Below, one piece after another: positions 1 through 11,350 of a DNA stretch of 64,000 bases. The stretch lies in contig OZ234500.1 of NCBI GenBank assembly GCA_965153455.1, positions 14,259,579 to 14,323,578 of the forward strand, read 5' to 3'. Position 1 is the first letter of the stretch; every line of letters begins with the position of its first letter. The notes beneath the pieces are model-generated. The model saw only the letters and a program-made list of their open reading frames with translations, ran no database searches and was not told where the DNA came from. The position numbers and the translations under genes are program-made. The stretch is from Sphagnum compactum. Lineage: Eukaryota; Bryophyta; Sphagnopsida; Sphagnales.

Positions 1-2934
1 AAGTCTGAAGCAGCACCTTGCATAATCGCAAGGGGTGTTTCTCCTATAGCAATCACATCCCCAGTCTTTGCATGTGGCAGTGCATACCTGTATAACACCA
101 TCCAAAGACAATAGTTGCCAAATGAGCCACCTCTTCCCAAGCAATGAACATAAAGGCTCTCAACACAAATGCAGAGACAGAGAAGTGACAGCTAGCACTA
201 CCTGCCTATACAGAGTCATTGCAAAGTGATAACTCTACAAGTCAGGCCATTGAGGTGCATCTGGAGAAGATCATACATACATGTTCACCACCTGCAAGGG
301 ATCATCCAAATGGGAAAGGAGATGTGTGGAAATTGGAAGAACAGTCCCAATCTTCTCCACCCTGCTATACCCATTGAACAAATCAGGGTATCATAAGTCT
401 ACTGAGAGTGTAATGCCAGTGTACAATTTGTGAAATGAACCACCAACAAAACCTTGTCAAGTTTGAAAGGATTTCACTGTCCAGATGAAAGAAGAAATAA
501 TATGAGAGGCATTCCCTAGAAGCAAAGCTTGTGGCATAGTCCTCCTACTGAAACAAAGACAAGCCTGCCAATCATGTTTTAGTTTCTTTTAAATATTCTG
601 GATTTGGAAGCAAGTTCTGCTCTTAACTCACTTGTGCCAGATGACGGCCTCTGATATGGCTGAATACTGGAGAGGCAGTATCACATACTGACTATGTGCT
701 GTCCGCCCATGTGGGCCATAGGAGATATACTCCAGTTCTACCTGCACTGCCTGAAAGCACACCATTTACACACATTCTTACCCACTTCCTCTCTGCACAT
801 CCCTCAGCTACTCAATTAGCATCAACATTTCCATATATCAAGTGATGGATCAATCTTTGACAAACCTCTGAATTACTGTGGTTCATATCCTGCAAGCTCA
901 GGAAGTTCACCAGACATACTTTTTTGTTCCATTGATTGTTGTATTAATATGGTCTTTAAGATCAAGCAGAATGTCCCTATTGTCTAGTAAGTACGTAAAC
1001 ATCAGTGAACTGAATTAAGCCAATTCTCACCCCAAAGGATGAAGCAAAGAAGTCATGCCTGAAGTTCTGCAAGAGACTTTCCACCAGTCGCATGCACATC
1101 CACAACAACCTGCATTACAAGCAGTTCACTTCAGTCCACTGAAATTTTGCAAAATCTGGACCCAAACAACATATGAATGTGAGCTTTACATAGACATATG
1201 CTGAGATCAAGCATGTACCATATAATAGTGCATTGCAACCGAAACAACAGAGACAATGCACATGCAGTTACCAGGATGATTATATCTTCAGGCCAATGCT
1301 AAAGATTCTCCCATTCCATTCTCTAGTGCAGCCATAAAAAAATACACTATACCACAACATTGCAAGTATCCTGTCGCCTTGAAATTCCCAGGGAGCTGAG
1401 ATAGAAATGTTCAAACCTCAATAGCTGTGGATTCTCCAGCACGGGTGATGTATGATCTCCAATATCCATCCTCCCGTTTTGGTGGCTTCCCACCTGGATG
1501 CTGTGGGGATATCTGTCCATAAACAACCAAGCACTTGCTTTAATTTTAGTACACCATTATAGGTCACAGAATACGTTCAACTTGGAAAAGGCAATTAGGT
1601 CAGCTAAAGTTCTGCAACAAGGGCAGGAGAGGACCTGGACTGTGCCTTTAACAGAATCAAGTGAATTGCTTGACAGCAGCTGCAATTTTCCAGACAATTC
1701 AGGCACAAAAAGCTCAAACCGAGTTGAGATGTTGCAAAATCTGCAAAGCACAGATTTCATCCATGATCACATCTCCCAAAATGTCTGCAGCATGAACCAA
1801 CTAGGTGGCTGATGTCTTAAAATGGTAGAGAGCCATGAACAGACACTGTATTGTTGAGAGGATTTTACAAATCCTCAAAGCAGCAATGGCATGTCAAATA
1901 CGCACACCATAAACACCAAAACAGCAGGAGCTGAGCACATACTGCATGGTGCCACGTAATTGGTAATGCTGTTTCTCTTGCACATCCCAGCTCCATTGAC
2001 CCCGTGTCAAGACCAAACCATTCCCTGGATTTTTCTGTTCACACGCACCCACAACCAACAGCTAAATCAAACCTCTTCTCCTCTAAGTTCAGTGGTTCAG
2101 TTGCCAGTGTCAATCAATGTGAACCTGCAGGATGAGCTTCTTTGCAAAAAATTTCCCTCACAGGAAATTTGCATGCCACTTCTACTGTAGAAGAATCATG
2201 TGCAACTCAATATGTCAGTTGTATTGCTCTAGGCTTCAATTCCAAACTGACACCAAGACCCATGTCCGAATTTCAAAAAGCAAGACAAAGTATATCAAAC
2301 AAAACCATTGAGAGAGTCAGTTGAAAAAATCCCATTGCTGCACCAACCACCCACTTTGAAACCCTAACCCTAACCTAAACACTGCACCCTAAACCCCAAA
2401 CCCCAAACCTAATGGACATAATAAACACAGAAGTCACCCGAATTGCATGAAAGAGCAACCACGATAAAGCAATACAAGATGCATTATTCTCTTAAAAGCG
2501 TTACGCTACTAACTCCACCCAAACTAAAACCCTAAAAACCAAGAGCAAAAGAATATGAGCATTCATTCTCCAAAGTTACGTGCAGCCTGCCTTTTGTTTT
2601 TGCCTGCACACCGAAATTGATGCTCATAAGTCGCTGCACGCACCTGACAGGTAAGAAGACGTTGAAGCTCAGAGGCCAGCCAAAGCGCATTACGACCCCC
2701 ATATGTACATAGCTGTGGCGCTGCTGGTGCTGGTGCTGCTGATGCATCCTCTGCAGGATGTGCAGTTGTGAGATGAGTGTCTGCTGCCGCACTTGTACAT
2801 ACCAAAGTCGCAACTCGTGGCCTGATCTTCAATGGATTCCCGGCCGTCTGCCAATCCCAACCACATTGATTGTGTGACCATACAGGCCTGCAGGACGCCA
2901 CGAGCAGTCCCAAAGAAGCAGCAGCAGTCGCCAT
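1..2934 (-). CDS. Partial split gene, CofE/F420-0 gamma-glutamyl ligase-like plant protein (3' end outside window)
   Basis: Exons read by hand on the minus strand: 2934-2644 (first exon), then at least one unresolved junction, then 1740-1635, 1500-1417, 1109-1059, 750-632 and 87-1 (runs off the window). Seen: from 1740 onward the reading phases join cleanly (0/0, 0/0, 0/0, phase 2) and give conserved-looking text such as FELFVPELSGKLQLL, KREDGYWRSYITRAGES, VELEYISYGPHGRTAHS, YALPHAKTGDVIAIGETPL and AIMQG. The first exon starts MATAAASLGLLVASCRP and is rich in Ala, Ser and Arg with few acidic residues, which suggests a plastid transit peptide. Known: GD[IV]V.IGETPLA.MQG-like wording recalls plant and cyanobacterial proteins annotated as coenzyme F420-0:glutamate ligase-like, whose plant role is unclear. 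Inferred: family name and start codon. The first exon ends phase 0 while the 1740 exon needs phase 2, so an exon in 1741-2643 is missing from my model. The 1109-1059 exon needs a GC donor. Confidence 0.55.
2358..2410. repeat. Degenerate telomere-like CCCTAAA tract
   Basis: The stretch reads as variant repeats of CCCTAA, CCCTAAA and CCCCAAA. It lies in what would be intron DNA of the minus-strand gene at 1-2934. Similar short tracts recur at 18808-18851, 38172-38198 and 47064-47112. Confidence 0.6.
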
Positions 2935-2950
2935 CACTGGGCACAGTGCG

Positions 2951-2971
2951 CGCACGCACGCACGCACGCAC
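2951..2971. repeat. (CGCA)n microsatellite
   Basis: About five tandem CGCA units lie just upstream of the proposed ATG at 2934 of the minus-strand gene, probably within its 5' leader. They produce spurious Cys/Val/Arg-rich ORF text on both strands. Confidence 0.8.
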
Positions 2972-3042
2972 GAACACACAGACACAGTCTCTCCCTCTTG
3001 CACAAGATAACAGTTCTCTTCCAGGTTTTTTTCCCTGGCGAG

Positions 3043-3075
3043 ATTTCGCCAAAAAGACCCTCATTTTGGCGAAAT
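3043..3075. promoter_or_regulatory. Inverted pair of E2F-like sites
   Basis: A perfect 12-bp inverted repeat, ATTTCGCCAAAA (3043-3054) and TTTTGGCGAAAT (3064-3075), is separated by 9 bp. Each arm contains TTTGGCG, close to the known E2F core TTTSSCGC. The pair lies 109-141 bp upstream of the proposed ATG of the minus-strand gene. A regulatory role is inferred; it could also be a chance hairpin. Confidence 0.35.
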
Positions 3076-3179
3076 TTCCTACGAAGTGGATTTTGGGGTG
3101 TTTCAATCGCCAAAAGTCAGCTGACCTTGATTTTCGTGTAAAGAAATCTGCTACAGGTGGGGTTTGATCTTCCTCTTAT

Positions 3180-5030
3180 CCATTAAAGTTATCTGTAAAG
3201 TCACCCTGTCTTTGGGCCCTACTTTGACCCTTTGATCCCTACTACATCCCCAATTTGCGCCCCCAAAAAGTCTAAGGATCATCCCATGATGGTTGGGACT
3301 TGGACCCCCAACTAAACGAATCCTCTCACTTGAGGGTCCGCTTAAAAAAAAGGCATGTCCTCATTTAGTTTCTCATATTTTCTACTTGCTATTTACCATA
3401 TATTTCAAATAACTCAAAAAAATTAAAATAAAAAAAATTGACATGCCTTAATCAAAATCTTTAGCCTACTAACTACTTTTTATTAATAATTTTATAATTA
3501 TTCTTGTTTTGCAAAGTTATTTTGAAATGATGTCATTTATTAAATCAAAGGCAAATTTTTTTCTTTGTTTTTTGTAAAACATAATTGTGAGCCCTTCATC
3601 AATGGCCCGTTGCTAATAATGATTGTTTCAAAATTTAAATTGATATTTCAGACCACTAGCAAACTAGTATAATTTCATCATGGAAATAAAATAATGATTG
3701 ATTAATATTGTTATTAAGTTTTTTTGGTTCAATATGTCATGTCAAAAAAATTGGTAGTTTTTTCAATAATTCAGTAAAATTCACCACAAAAAAAATAAAA
3801 AAATAAACTCCTTTTTTGGGTCCAAAAAAAAAGAGAAAAATAAACCATTGAAATTGATTTGAAACAAGACGATGAGGTCAACAATGTTAACTTAACACCA
3901 TGGATATTTTAAAATATCAAAATTATGAATAAGTCTACTTTATGTAATTAAAGTAAATTGGTCTATTGATCTTGTTAAAAGATTGCAACTCTAAGAAGGA
4001 ATGGATATGGAATAGTTCTTCACAAGTGGCTTGGAGTTTTCATATCACAATGAGTGATTTTTTTGCCCAACCAGATTTTTGTCCTTTTAAAACCAAAAAT
4101 TGAAATTTCTTTTTTGCTAAAATCTTGTTTCCCTAGTGCAAATTCGACCTAATTTGCTAATCTTTGGAAGAATAGAATTCGCCTAGGTTCCCATGTCACA
4201 AGGTTGAAAAAAGAAACCCTTATTACAACCATTGAACTTTGAAAGGATTGCTTTAATTAACGGAAAATTGAAAATCATATTAAAAAAAATTAAGAAAAAA
4301 AAGCATGGTGTCCAAATTATTATGTAAGAAGAAAGTTTAATGAAAGAGTAAGAAAGGAAGAACGAAAAAAATTTCAATTTTTAATAGTTTAAAATTAGTT
4401 GGTAAAATTAGTTGGAAATTTCATGGCACCTGGAAAAGGCTATGAGTATCTCAAATGGGAGCCTCGAAATTAAGACCTGGACTTGACTTTTATCCTAGCG
4501 AGTAGTGAATTTAAACCAAGGGCATCTTTACATTTGGCTGCTTTGATCACTTATTCTATAGTCACATCAGTTTTCATTATTTTTTTCAAGTTGACTATGT
4601 TCAGTCATCTCACATCTTTCCCTTTCTACTATTCCAACATTGACCAAATGCAGGAGTTCTGAGAGCTGTTTGACTAGCATTGATCAAATGCAAGAGTTGT
4701 GAAAACTACGAGTCAAACTATGACTCATCATAAAATGAGTTCGATTGGTGTTCGGAGAAATTCAAACATTGATTAATTACATATTTTCAACACCTTTGCA
4801 ACTCTCTAATGAAAAGCACCTGGGTTCATGCAGCAAGAAACAAAGCTCCAATGTGGCTTGCAATTAGGTGGTTGTGATCATCACAACCTAATGGAAATAG
4901 ACCCTAAGAGGCACAACCTAATGGAAAGAGACCCTAAAAGGTAATAGAAATTTTATGACACCTCGAATGCTCTATTGGTAATTCAAAATGGCACTTGAAA
5001 TATTGATCCTTGGACTTGACATCTCGAAAT
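3180..5030. other. AT-rich intergenic DNA between divergent genes
   Basis: No reading frame with protein-like composition. The stretch has many A and T runs. The block from about 3196 (GTCACCCTGTCTTTGGGCC) recurs near 33600, so at least part is dispersed repeat. Confidence 0.6.
4882..4941. repeat. Tandem duplication, 30-bp unit, 2 copies
   Basis: The unit beginning CACAACCTAATGGAAA is present at 4882 and again at 4912 with two or three substitutions. It lies about 450 bp upstream of the dehydratase start codon. No function can be assigned. Confidence 0.8.
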
Positions 5031-5070
5031 TGTTGCCCTGCCCCTAGAGGAGTAGGGTAGGCGGAGAAGG

Positions 5071-5142
5071 ATGAAGAAAGCGCTCTGCTGCAGAGCGCCT
5101 TATGAAGTAGGAACAGCAGCAGCGTTTTGCTTCCGTCGCTAA
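5071..5142 (+). promoter_or_regulatory. Candidate uORF with a short hairpin in the dehydratase leader
   Basis: ATG at 5071 opens a 23-codon frame ending at TAA 5140-5142, about 240 bp upstream of the main ATG at 5386. It contains a perfect 8-bp stem with a 3-nt loop at 5080-5098 (GCGCTCTG / CAGAGCGC). A second minimal ATG-GAT-TAG frame lies near 5192. Whether the transcript starts upstream of these is not visible, so translational control is only a possibility. Confidence 0.3.
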
Positions 5143-5385
5143 TCGCCCGAATCCCCAGCTCTTTTCTCGCTGCTATTCTACGCCGTCAGTGATGGATTAG
5201 TGTCCGGAGTTGCGGAAAATTGGATTTGCGTTCGAGAAACTGCTCCTTTATGTGGAGAGAATCCAGAGTTTTTTCACTGACATTAAGTCTCGAGGAAAAG
5301 GAATTATTAGTCGCACAATTTGCACAACCGTTTGAAGGAAAGAGCGGAGCACACGAACGGAAAGTTGCAGTACTAGTACCTTGCG

Positions 5386-8300
5386 ATGGCGTTGATACGG
5401 TGTCCTTCAAGTCGAATGAGAACTACAGAGGCTCCTGTGTACGGGAATGGCGTCGTTTGCGAGAATGCAGATGCGGTGAGCGGGAGGTCGATCAGAGTAG
5501 CGAAGCTCGGAAATGGTGCGCGTGTTGTCGACAATAGCGTAGATGGTGGCTTGAGAGTCTCTACGGTGGTAACACTTAAGAATAATTCCTGGCCTGCGTC
5601 GACTTCTTTCCTCGAACAAGTGACGGGCCGTGCGTCTCAGCATTGGCAGACATCAGGCGTCCTCCGCATGAACGAGAGAGCAGCCTCTGCAGAAGTCCAG
5701 GAAGAGAAGAGTGTAGAGGGTTTGCAAACGGTAGATGTTGAGGAACTTCCAGTGCTCTCAACAAAGGAGGTAGTCTCGCTCCAAATTCCAGGTATGGTGC
5801 AAGGCATAGTCCAGGCCAATGGCTTTGTCTTGTCAGGTTCAGCCAGCTGAACACAAGAGGATTGCTAGCTGATGCTTATTGCTTCAGACGATCGCCTCCA
5901 CAAGCTTTCCATCATAATGCTGCTGAACTTGCTGTCTGGTGTGGCTGCTGATCCGCAATAATGATGATGCCTTCTGGCTTTGCGGGAGTGTTTCTGAAGC
6001 GCATTGTCTTTACTGTACTTCACTGAACAGTCTTCCGCTGCCTTTGCAGAGCCCTTGTCGATGGTAGATTTAGCCCTGCCTCCAAGGCATGGATCTGACT
6101 TGCGTGTGGCTTATCAGGTGATTCAACTGTTCCCCTCAAAGAAAGATCCACGGCAAAGATGCCTGTTTCCCACTTCTAAAATGGAAGCTGCATTGCAGGA
6201 ATCATGCTCATGGATGGATTGCAGTTGAAATGTTCTCAGGCTCTGGTTCTGATTTTTGTCACTGTTTTTGCTGCTGATGAGATCCACAATACCTGAGGGA
6301 CACTTATGTATCTGCAGGGTGTTCCTGGTGCATACAGTGAAGCAGCAGCAGCCAAAGCCTACCCAAGTTGTGAATCTGTCCCTTGTGATCAGTTTGAAGC
6401 TGCATTCCAGGTACTTCTCACAGTAGGGTTGTTATTGTTGCCTACAATGCTCCCTGGAGTTCTTCTTGCTTCATACCTGATAGAGCATTGTTTCCTGCCT
6501 CCTTAGTGACAACATCTATTCACTTCCTGCAGGCAGTGGAGCTGTGGTTGGTTGATAGGGCAGTGTTGCCAATTGAGAACTCACTTGGTGGAAGCATTCA
6601 CCGGAACTACGATCTTCTGCTGCAACACCGTCTGCACATAGTTGGGGAAGTTCAACTTTTAGTTCATCATTGCTTGTTAGTGATTCCAGGAGTGAAGAAG
6701 GAGGAGTTGCAACGAGTCATAAGTCATCAACAGGTATCTAGGGAGTTCCTAACTGTAGGGCACATGCTGCTTTACAAGACAGAAGTTGTTGTGTACTTGG
6801 AACATCTCTTCTACTTAGTGCCCTCTCCAGTTTGAGTGACTGGTCTTCTTTCTGCATCATGCAGGCTCTTGCGCAATGTGAGCAAACTCTGTCAACTCTA
6901 GGTGTAGCTCGGGAGGCTGTAGATGACACAGCAATTGCTGCACAGGTATGCCAGTCCTCACACTCAATGTAGCCAAATACTTTTAAAGTTCTCAGTTTTT
7001 CTTGTCTAGTTTAAGTAAGCCTCTTCCAGAGATAAGAGTCAGGATTGAGAAGGCGGCGGGAGACCTGGCTTGCATTGCTTGAACATTTTCTTTCCTGGTC
7101 ACATAGACTGCTGGAGTCTTGTCACTGGTTTTAGTTTAAAAGCTGTCATGTAATAGTTTTTTGTGCGTGCTATATATGTAGTAGGTGTTAACTCTGTGGT
7201 TGTACCATATGTTACTTCCAAAGTCATCAGTCCAGTGGCTAATTGAGAGTGGGTGGTTTTGAAGCTCATTTCTGCCCATAGCTTACGGGACACAGCAGCA
7301 GTTGCAAGTGCTCGGGCTGCAGAATTATATGGCCTTGAGATACTAATGGACGGGATTCAGGTGTGTATGAAGGATTTGTATAATGGGATCTCACTCTTGG
7401 TAGTTACTTGATCAAATGGGACCATTCAGTTCATGAAATATGTTTTGAGCTGTTTTCTGTTGTCAATATATGTATTGAATCGGCTTCTAGTTTTTCTAGC
7501 AGGACTGAAGGAGGAATTTGAAAGAATTCTTGCACACCTTGTCTTGCCAAGTTTTTGGAAGCTGAAATTGGTGGACTAGTCAAAAGCTAATGTGCTAATT
7601 GGCAGTCATGTTATGGTTCAGGATGATTTAGACAATGTCACCCGCTTCCTAATGTTGGCAAGGGACCCTATAATTCCAAGGATTGACAGGCCATTCAAGG
7701 TAACTTGTTGTTCAGATGTGGAGAGTGCAGTAATATGATGATAGAGATTACTTGAGGTACTTTCATGTTTCCACTTTATGTTTCCACAACATCTTTATGA
7801 AATGTTGTGCTTGCCTTACATGTATGGCCATGACATTGAGAGGTCTCTGCTAGAGATATGTAACATATTTTGGATCTGGGAAGGGACAATGTGAATAGGT
7901 TAAAATTGTTCCTCAGTGGCTGAATTCTTTGACCTTCCTTTAAATTATCTTCCTCATTTTTACATTTGCTGGAGTTGTTGCAGACCAGTATTGTCTTCAC
8001 TCTGGAGGAGGGACCAGGAGTTTTGTTCAAGGCACTTGCAGTCTTTTCACTGCGGAGTATTAACTTGATAAAGGTATGTCTCTTCACTTAACAGTGATGT
8101 GTACGTATCAGTCTGACTATGACCAGTGTGAAGAGGTTTTTGCCTTTCTTATGTTGACTATTGTTTGTGGCAGATTGAAAGTCGACCACAGAGGAAGAGG
8201 CCGTTGCGGGTAGTAGATGACAAAAACCTTGGTACTGCAAAGTAAGGCTACTTTCAAACTGGGAATTATTGTTGTGTTCCAATTGTAAGAGATACATTTG

Positions 8301-8831
8301 ACTCATTCCTGTATTGCAATTTTCTTTTCTTTCTGGTCAAATGGGGCTGCCTTGAGGAAATGTCAGTTTATGAATGTTCTGTGAAACCTAGTGCTGCAGT
8401 AGTATTGGGGTTATTTTCTCTGATGGATGCCATGTATTTGGCAGGTATTTTGACTACCTTTTCTATGTGGATTTTGAGGCATCCATGGCTGACCAACAGG
8501 CACAAAATGCTTTGGGACACCTTCAGGTACAACAACAGTCTTCATAGAAATTTCAGCACTGACTTGCAAGGTTTGCTTCTGCATGAAACTGTTAATCTTA
8601 TGCAAATGGATTAGATTGTGGAGGGTTGGTTTTAGTGTCAAGGTATTTCAGTTAGTTCTACAACTACTGGGACCAGTCATGATTGTAAGCAAGGTAGTTG
8701 CTTTTCACTAACACTTGTGTAACTTGTGACTGAACTGACGATCGCCTGTGTGTGTGTATATGCAGGAGTTTGCAACTTTCCTTAGAGTCCTGGGCAGTTA
8801 TCCCATGGATGTAAATCCTATGAGAGCTTGA
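5386..8831 (+). CDS. ADT: Arogenate/prephenate dehydratase, plastid, 11 exons
   Basis: Exons: 5386-5791, 6050-6117, 6318-6410, 6533-6733, 6865-6945, 7265-7360, 7622-7699, 7984-8073, 8174-8241, 8445-8526, 8766-8831. All junctions are GT-AG with matching phases and give a 442-residue protein, a usual length. Role: decarboxylating dehydration of arogenate (or prephenate) in plastid phenylalanine synthesis. Seen: an N-terminal region of about 150 residues that reads as a transit peptide plus linker; a catalytic PDT domain from [17 protein letters not shown] through [18 protein letters not shown] to the NVTRF motif (the TRF triad of this family); then an ACT domain with GPGVLFKAL and the ESRP phenylalanine-binding motif, ending near [10 protein letters not shown]. 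The ATG lies in a good context (GCGATGGCG). The first donor could instead be at 5837 (same phase), adding 15 residues. Known: Arabidopsis ADT1 and ADT2 are intron-rich while ADT3-6 are intronless; this gene is of the intron-rich type. Upstream frames at 5220 and 6004 are not separate genes. Confidence 0.95.
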
Positions 8832-10100
8832 GAAAGATCAATTATGTCAAACACAGACCACATTCTTGGGAATGAAAGTTATGACATTTCAACTGTGTAT
8901 GATGAGCCAAAAATATTCTGGAAGATGATGAGATGTGAGATACTTCAAGATGAGCTTGCCAATCACAACCTAGTGCTTCCTGTCAAATTACGTAGTTTCT
9001 CAAAATCATGTATTCTTTGAGGTAATTTATTGCCTGTTGGATGGATGTCAGCAAGAGTGAAATCTACTCCAGTGCATGCTTTGACACTGCTGTTGTAATA
9101 AAAATGTACTGATGTGTTTACCAACTACAGCTTCCCAACTGTGGATCCTTCTACATCCTGCCACTCAAGTACTGTGATTTGGTCCAAGTATCTAAAGCTT
9201 TCAACTTACATACAGGGCTAGGTGACATGGTGGATGGTAATTCATTTGAGATTGGACCATTGCTGTATATGTATTATGTATGCAGCTTTGGACCTCAACT
9301 CCTGAATTTCATGTGTCTTGAACACTTCACTAATAGTAACTTCAACAGCAGCATATATGACAGCATACATATGGAGGTAGTGTTAGTATCTGAGTAGGAT
9401 CATGTCTATCAAGGTACAACGAAACAGAGGGAAAACAAGACTATTGATCCAAGTAAGGCACTTCAATTCCTTCAGGCATAGTATTATTGGTAGCTCCTTA
9501 AAGAAGCATCAGAAGATTTAGACTGAAAGTTTAGGAACTTCTCCTGTGATTGACATTGCAGTTTCTACATTTCAGATCTAACTATTTGGGCAACCTTCCT
9601 GAATTCATTCAGTGCAAAGGTCTAGGAAAGAGAAACATGACTATTTTTGAGAGATTGTGACAGAGGAACTCATCTGCTCTTCATATCCTTCCTACAGAGG
9701 AAAAATGTGGCTGGAGTTTTGCAAAAACCTGACTTCTTGAGACAACTGCAAGCACTTGAAATTTCTTCCCAGGTGACATGTACTCATCACTTTGCAGAAT
9801 AGCTAGCCTTTCTACACATGGTTAAAGAACTTGTTAAGCTAGTTTCTTTTCCAGAAACTAGTTTCCTTCCACATGACGGCTCAAGAAACTAACCATCCCA
9901 TATGGGATCTGTAGCCATGCTATTCAATCTTCTTGTTGCATTTTTTTTACAACCCATAACATAACCTCTTCAAGAAAAATGCAGCAAGAAATGAAATATG
10001 GAGATTTCTCAGTAGATGATATTTGTAGAAGAACAGGGACAATGGAGAATTCTAAACTGAGAAACATGGATAACAAAAAGAAGAAAGATCAGGTCAAATG
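8832..10100 (+). other. 3' flank of the dehydratase gene, with possible orphan exons
   Basis: The first several hundred bases are presumably 3' UTR. Two stretches look exon-like: 9562-9622 (frame giving FRSNYLGNLPEFIQ, flanked by AG and GT) and 9697-9772 (RKNVAGVLQKPDFLRQ, then LQALEISSQ, with AG before and GTGACA after). They do not join the dehydratase frame and I cannot assign a family. They may be remnants of another plus-strand gene or chance. Confidence 0.25.
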
Positions 10101-10145
10101 AAACATGCTGTTAGAGTGGTTGCAGTTGCTGACAAGAAATCCTGC

Positions 10146-11306
10146 TTATGCTGCCTTGCTGTGGCCCTGCTTTCCTTTTGCAAATTGTTCATTTGCATTG
10201 AGTGGCAATGTGGAACCGAGTCCATGGAGTGTATCTGCCATAACCAATAGCTTCTCTTTCAACTCCTCTAAGAATTTCTCTTTTGAGCTTTCATCAAGCT
10301 TTGCTGAAAGTTGAAGTGGCCAGACCTGGATCATGAGGCTCAAGTACCGGGCTCGCTTCTCAAGATCAGTGCAGTTGTCAAAAATTAACTGCGCTGCCTC
10401 CTTTGGATTTCCTTCCAAAACAGAGGCTTTGGCCAAAGCAATCGCACTTGGTACAGTGTGGTTCAATCCTCGCCGCTCTCTCCATTTCTGCACTTCATGC
10501 ACCTCCTTCACATCCCCAGAATTTGCAGCACAGGATATGATGATATCAAAAAGAGTTTCATCAAACTGTACCCCATTTATGTGAAGCTCTTTTGCAAGCC
10601 GCAATAGCAACTCCATGTCGCCTGCTTCTTTGCAGGTGCGCAGGATGATGTCTGCTGTTGCCGGTACAGGTCGAACATCATTGGTGACCATTGTTTTCAA
10701 GACCTGCAGCATCAGCTTCAAATCCTTCTGTTCTCTAGCATGTTTCAGAAGCAGGTGTGCTTGATAAACCGCAGGGGTGAAGCCATAGGGATTCTTTTTC
10801 CACAGGGTTTTCAGAGCACTATGAGCATCACCTGATCGAATGCAAGCTTCCACCATTAGCTGCACCATCCGCCGATTGAAATTTGCTTTCTGCTGCCCCT
10901 GAACAGCTTTCAAGTCTCGCAGCCGCTCAGTAGCATCAAATGCCAGCTTCACATCTGCAGGGCTTGCACAACTCTGGAGTAAGGATGGCAGCTTACTTGC
11001 CTCTGGCATGCGCTTCTTGCCTAATGTCTCTATCAGCTGCTTGTACAACCGTTGCACCTCTACCCCGCCTGTAAGTACTTCTTTCTCTTCCTCCTGTACC
11101 GCTTGGGCACTCATCCACATGCGCCCCAGACCTCGCAGATCAGCGAGTCCTTTTGCTGTAGCCGAGGCGCCTGCCATTGGACCCCAGTCATCTCCATGAC
11201 CAGAACGCAAAACCACAAAACTCTCATGTGTGACTGCAACTGGTGATGAGGTAAGCCTGTTGCAGATCTTCTGCAGCAGAGCCTCTACTCTCCTTGCGCC
11301 TTGCAT
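10146..11306 (-). CDS. P-class pentatricopeptide repeat protein, probably organellar, intronless
   Basis: A single open frame of 386 residues starting at the ATG at 11306. The N-terminus (MQGARRVEALLQKICNRL) is Arg-rich with no acidic residue before position 8, consistent with a mitochondrial or plastid presequence. From about residue 130 it shows helix-pair repeats of PPR type (RMVQLMVEACIRSGDAHSAL, ADIILRTCKEAGDMELLLRL, FDIIISCAANSGDVKEV) without the PLS spacing, E motif or DYW domain, so it is a P-class protein. These proteins bind organellar RNA for processing, stability or translation, or sit in mitoribosomes. The C-terminal part is helical and charged (EKFLEELKEKLLVMAD). It resembles in outline the plant proteins annotated like At4g35850, but that match is from memory and uncertain. 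The leader lies in a duplicated segment (11351-11702). No introns or breaks were seen. Confidence 0.85.
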   Translation of the reverse strand: MQGARRVEALLQKICNRLTSSPVAVTHESFVVLRSGHGDDWGPMAGASATAKGLADLRGLGRMWMSAQAVQEEEKEVLTGGVEVQRLYKQLIETLGKKRMPEASKLPSLLQSCASPADVKLAFDATERLRDLKAVQGQQKANFNRRMVQLMVEACIRSGDAHSALKTLWKKNPYGFTPAVYQAHLLLKHAREQKDLKLMLQVLKTMVTNDVRPVPATADIILRTCKEAGDMELLLRLAKELHINGVQFDETLFDIIISCAANSGDVKEVHEVQKWRERRGLNHTVPSAIALAKASVLEGNPKEAAQLIFDNCTDLEKRARYLSLMIQVWPLQLSAKLDESSKEKFLEELKEKLLVMADTLHGLGSTLPLNANEQFAKGKQGHSKAA

Positions 11307-11350
11307 ATGAATCCTATTGAGAAAAACCCGCCTGCTTTCTTTCTGGTTTC

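Noticed and set aside
1498-1812. 104-codon plus-strand frame
   Set aside because: It lies antisense to the exons at 1417-1500 and 1635-1740, whose minus-strand reading is far more protein-like.
2563-3003. Full 146-codon minus frame as one protein
   Set aside because: The first 23 residues come from the CGCA microsatellite, and the text after the CAG|GTGCGT donor at 2644 loses protein-like character. Only 2934-2644 is used as an exon.
5220-5537. 105-codon frame upstream of and overlapping the dehydratase start
   Set aside because: Out of frame with the dehydratase, no motif, and it overlaps a convincing transit-peptide exon.
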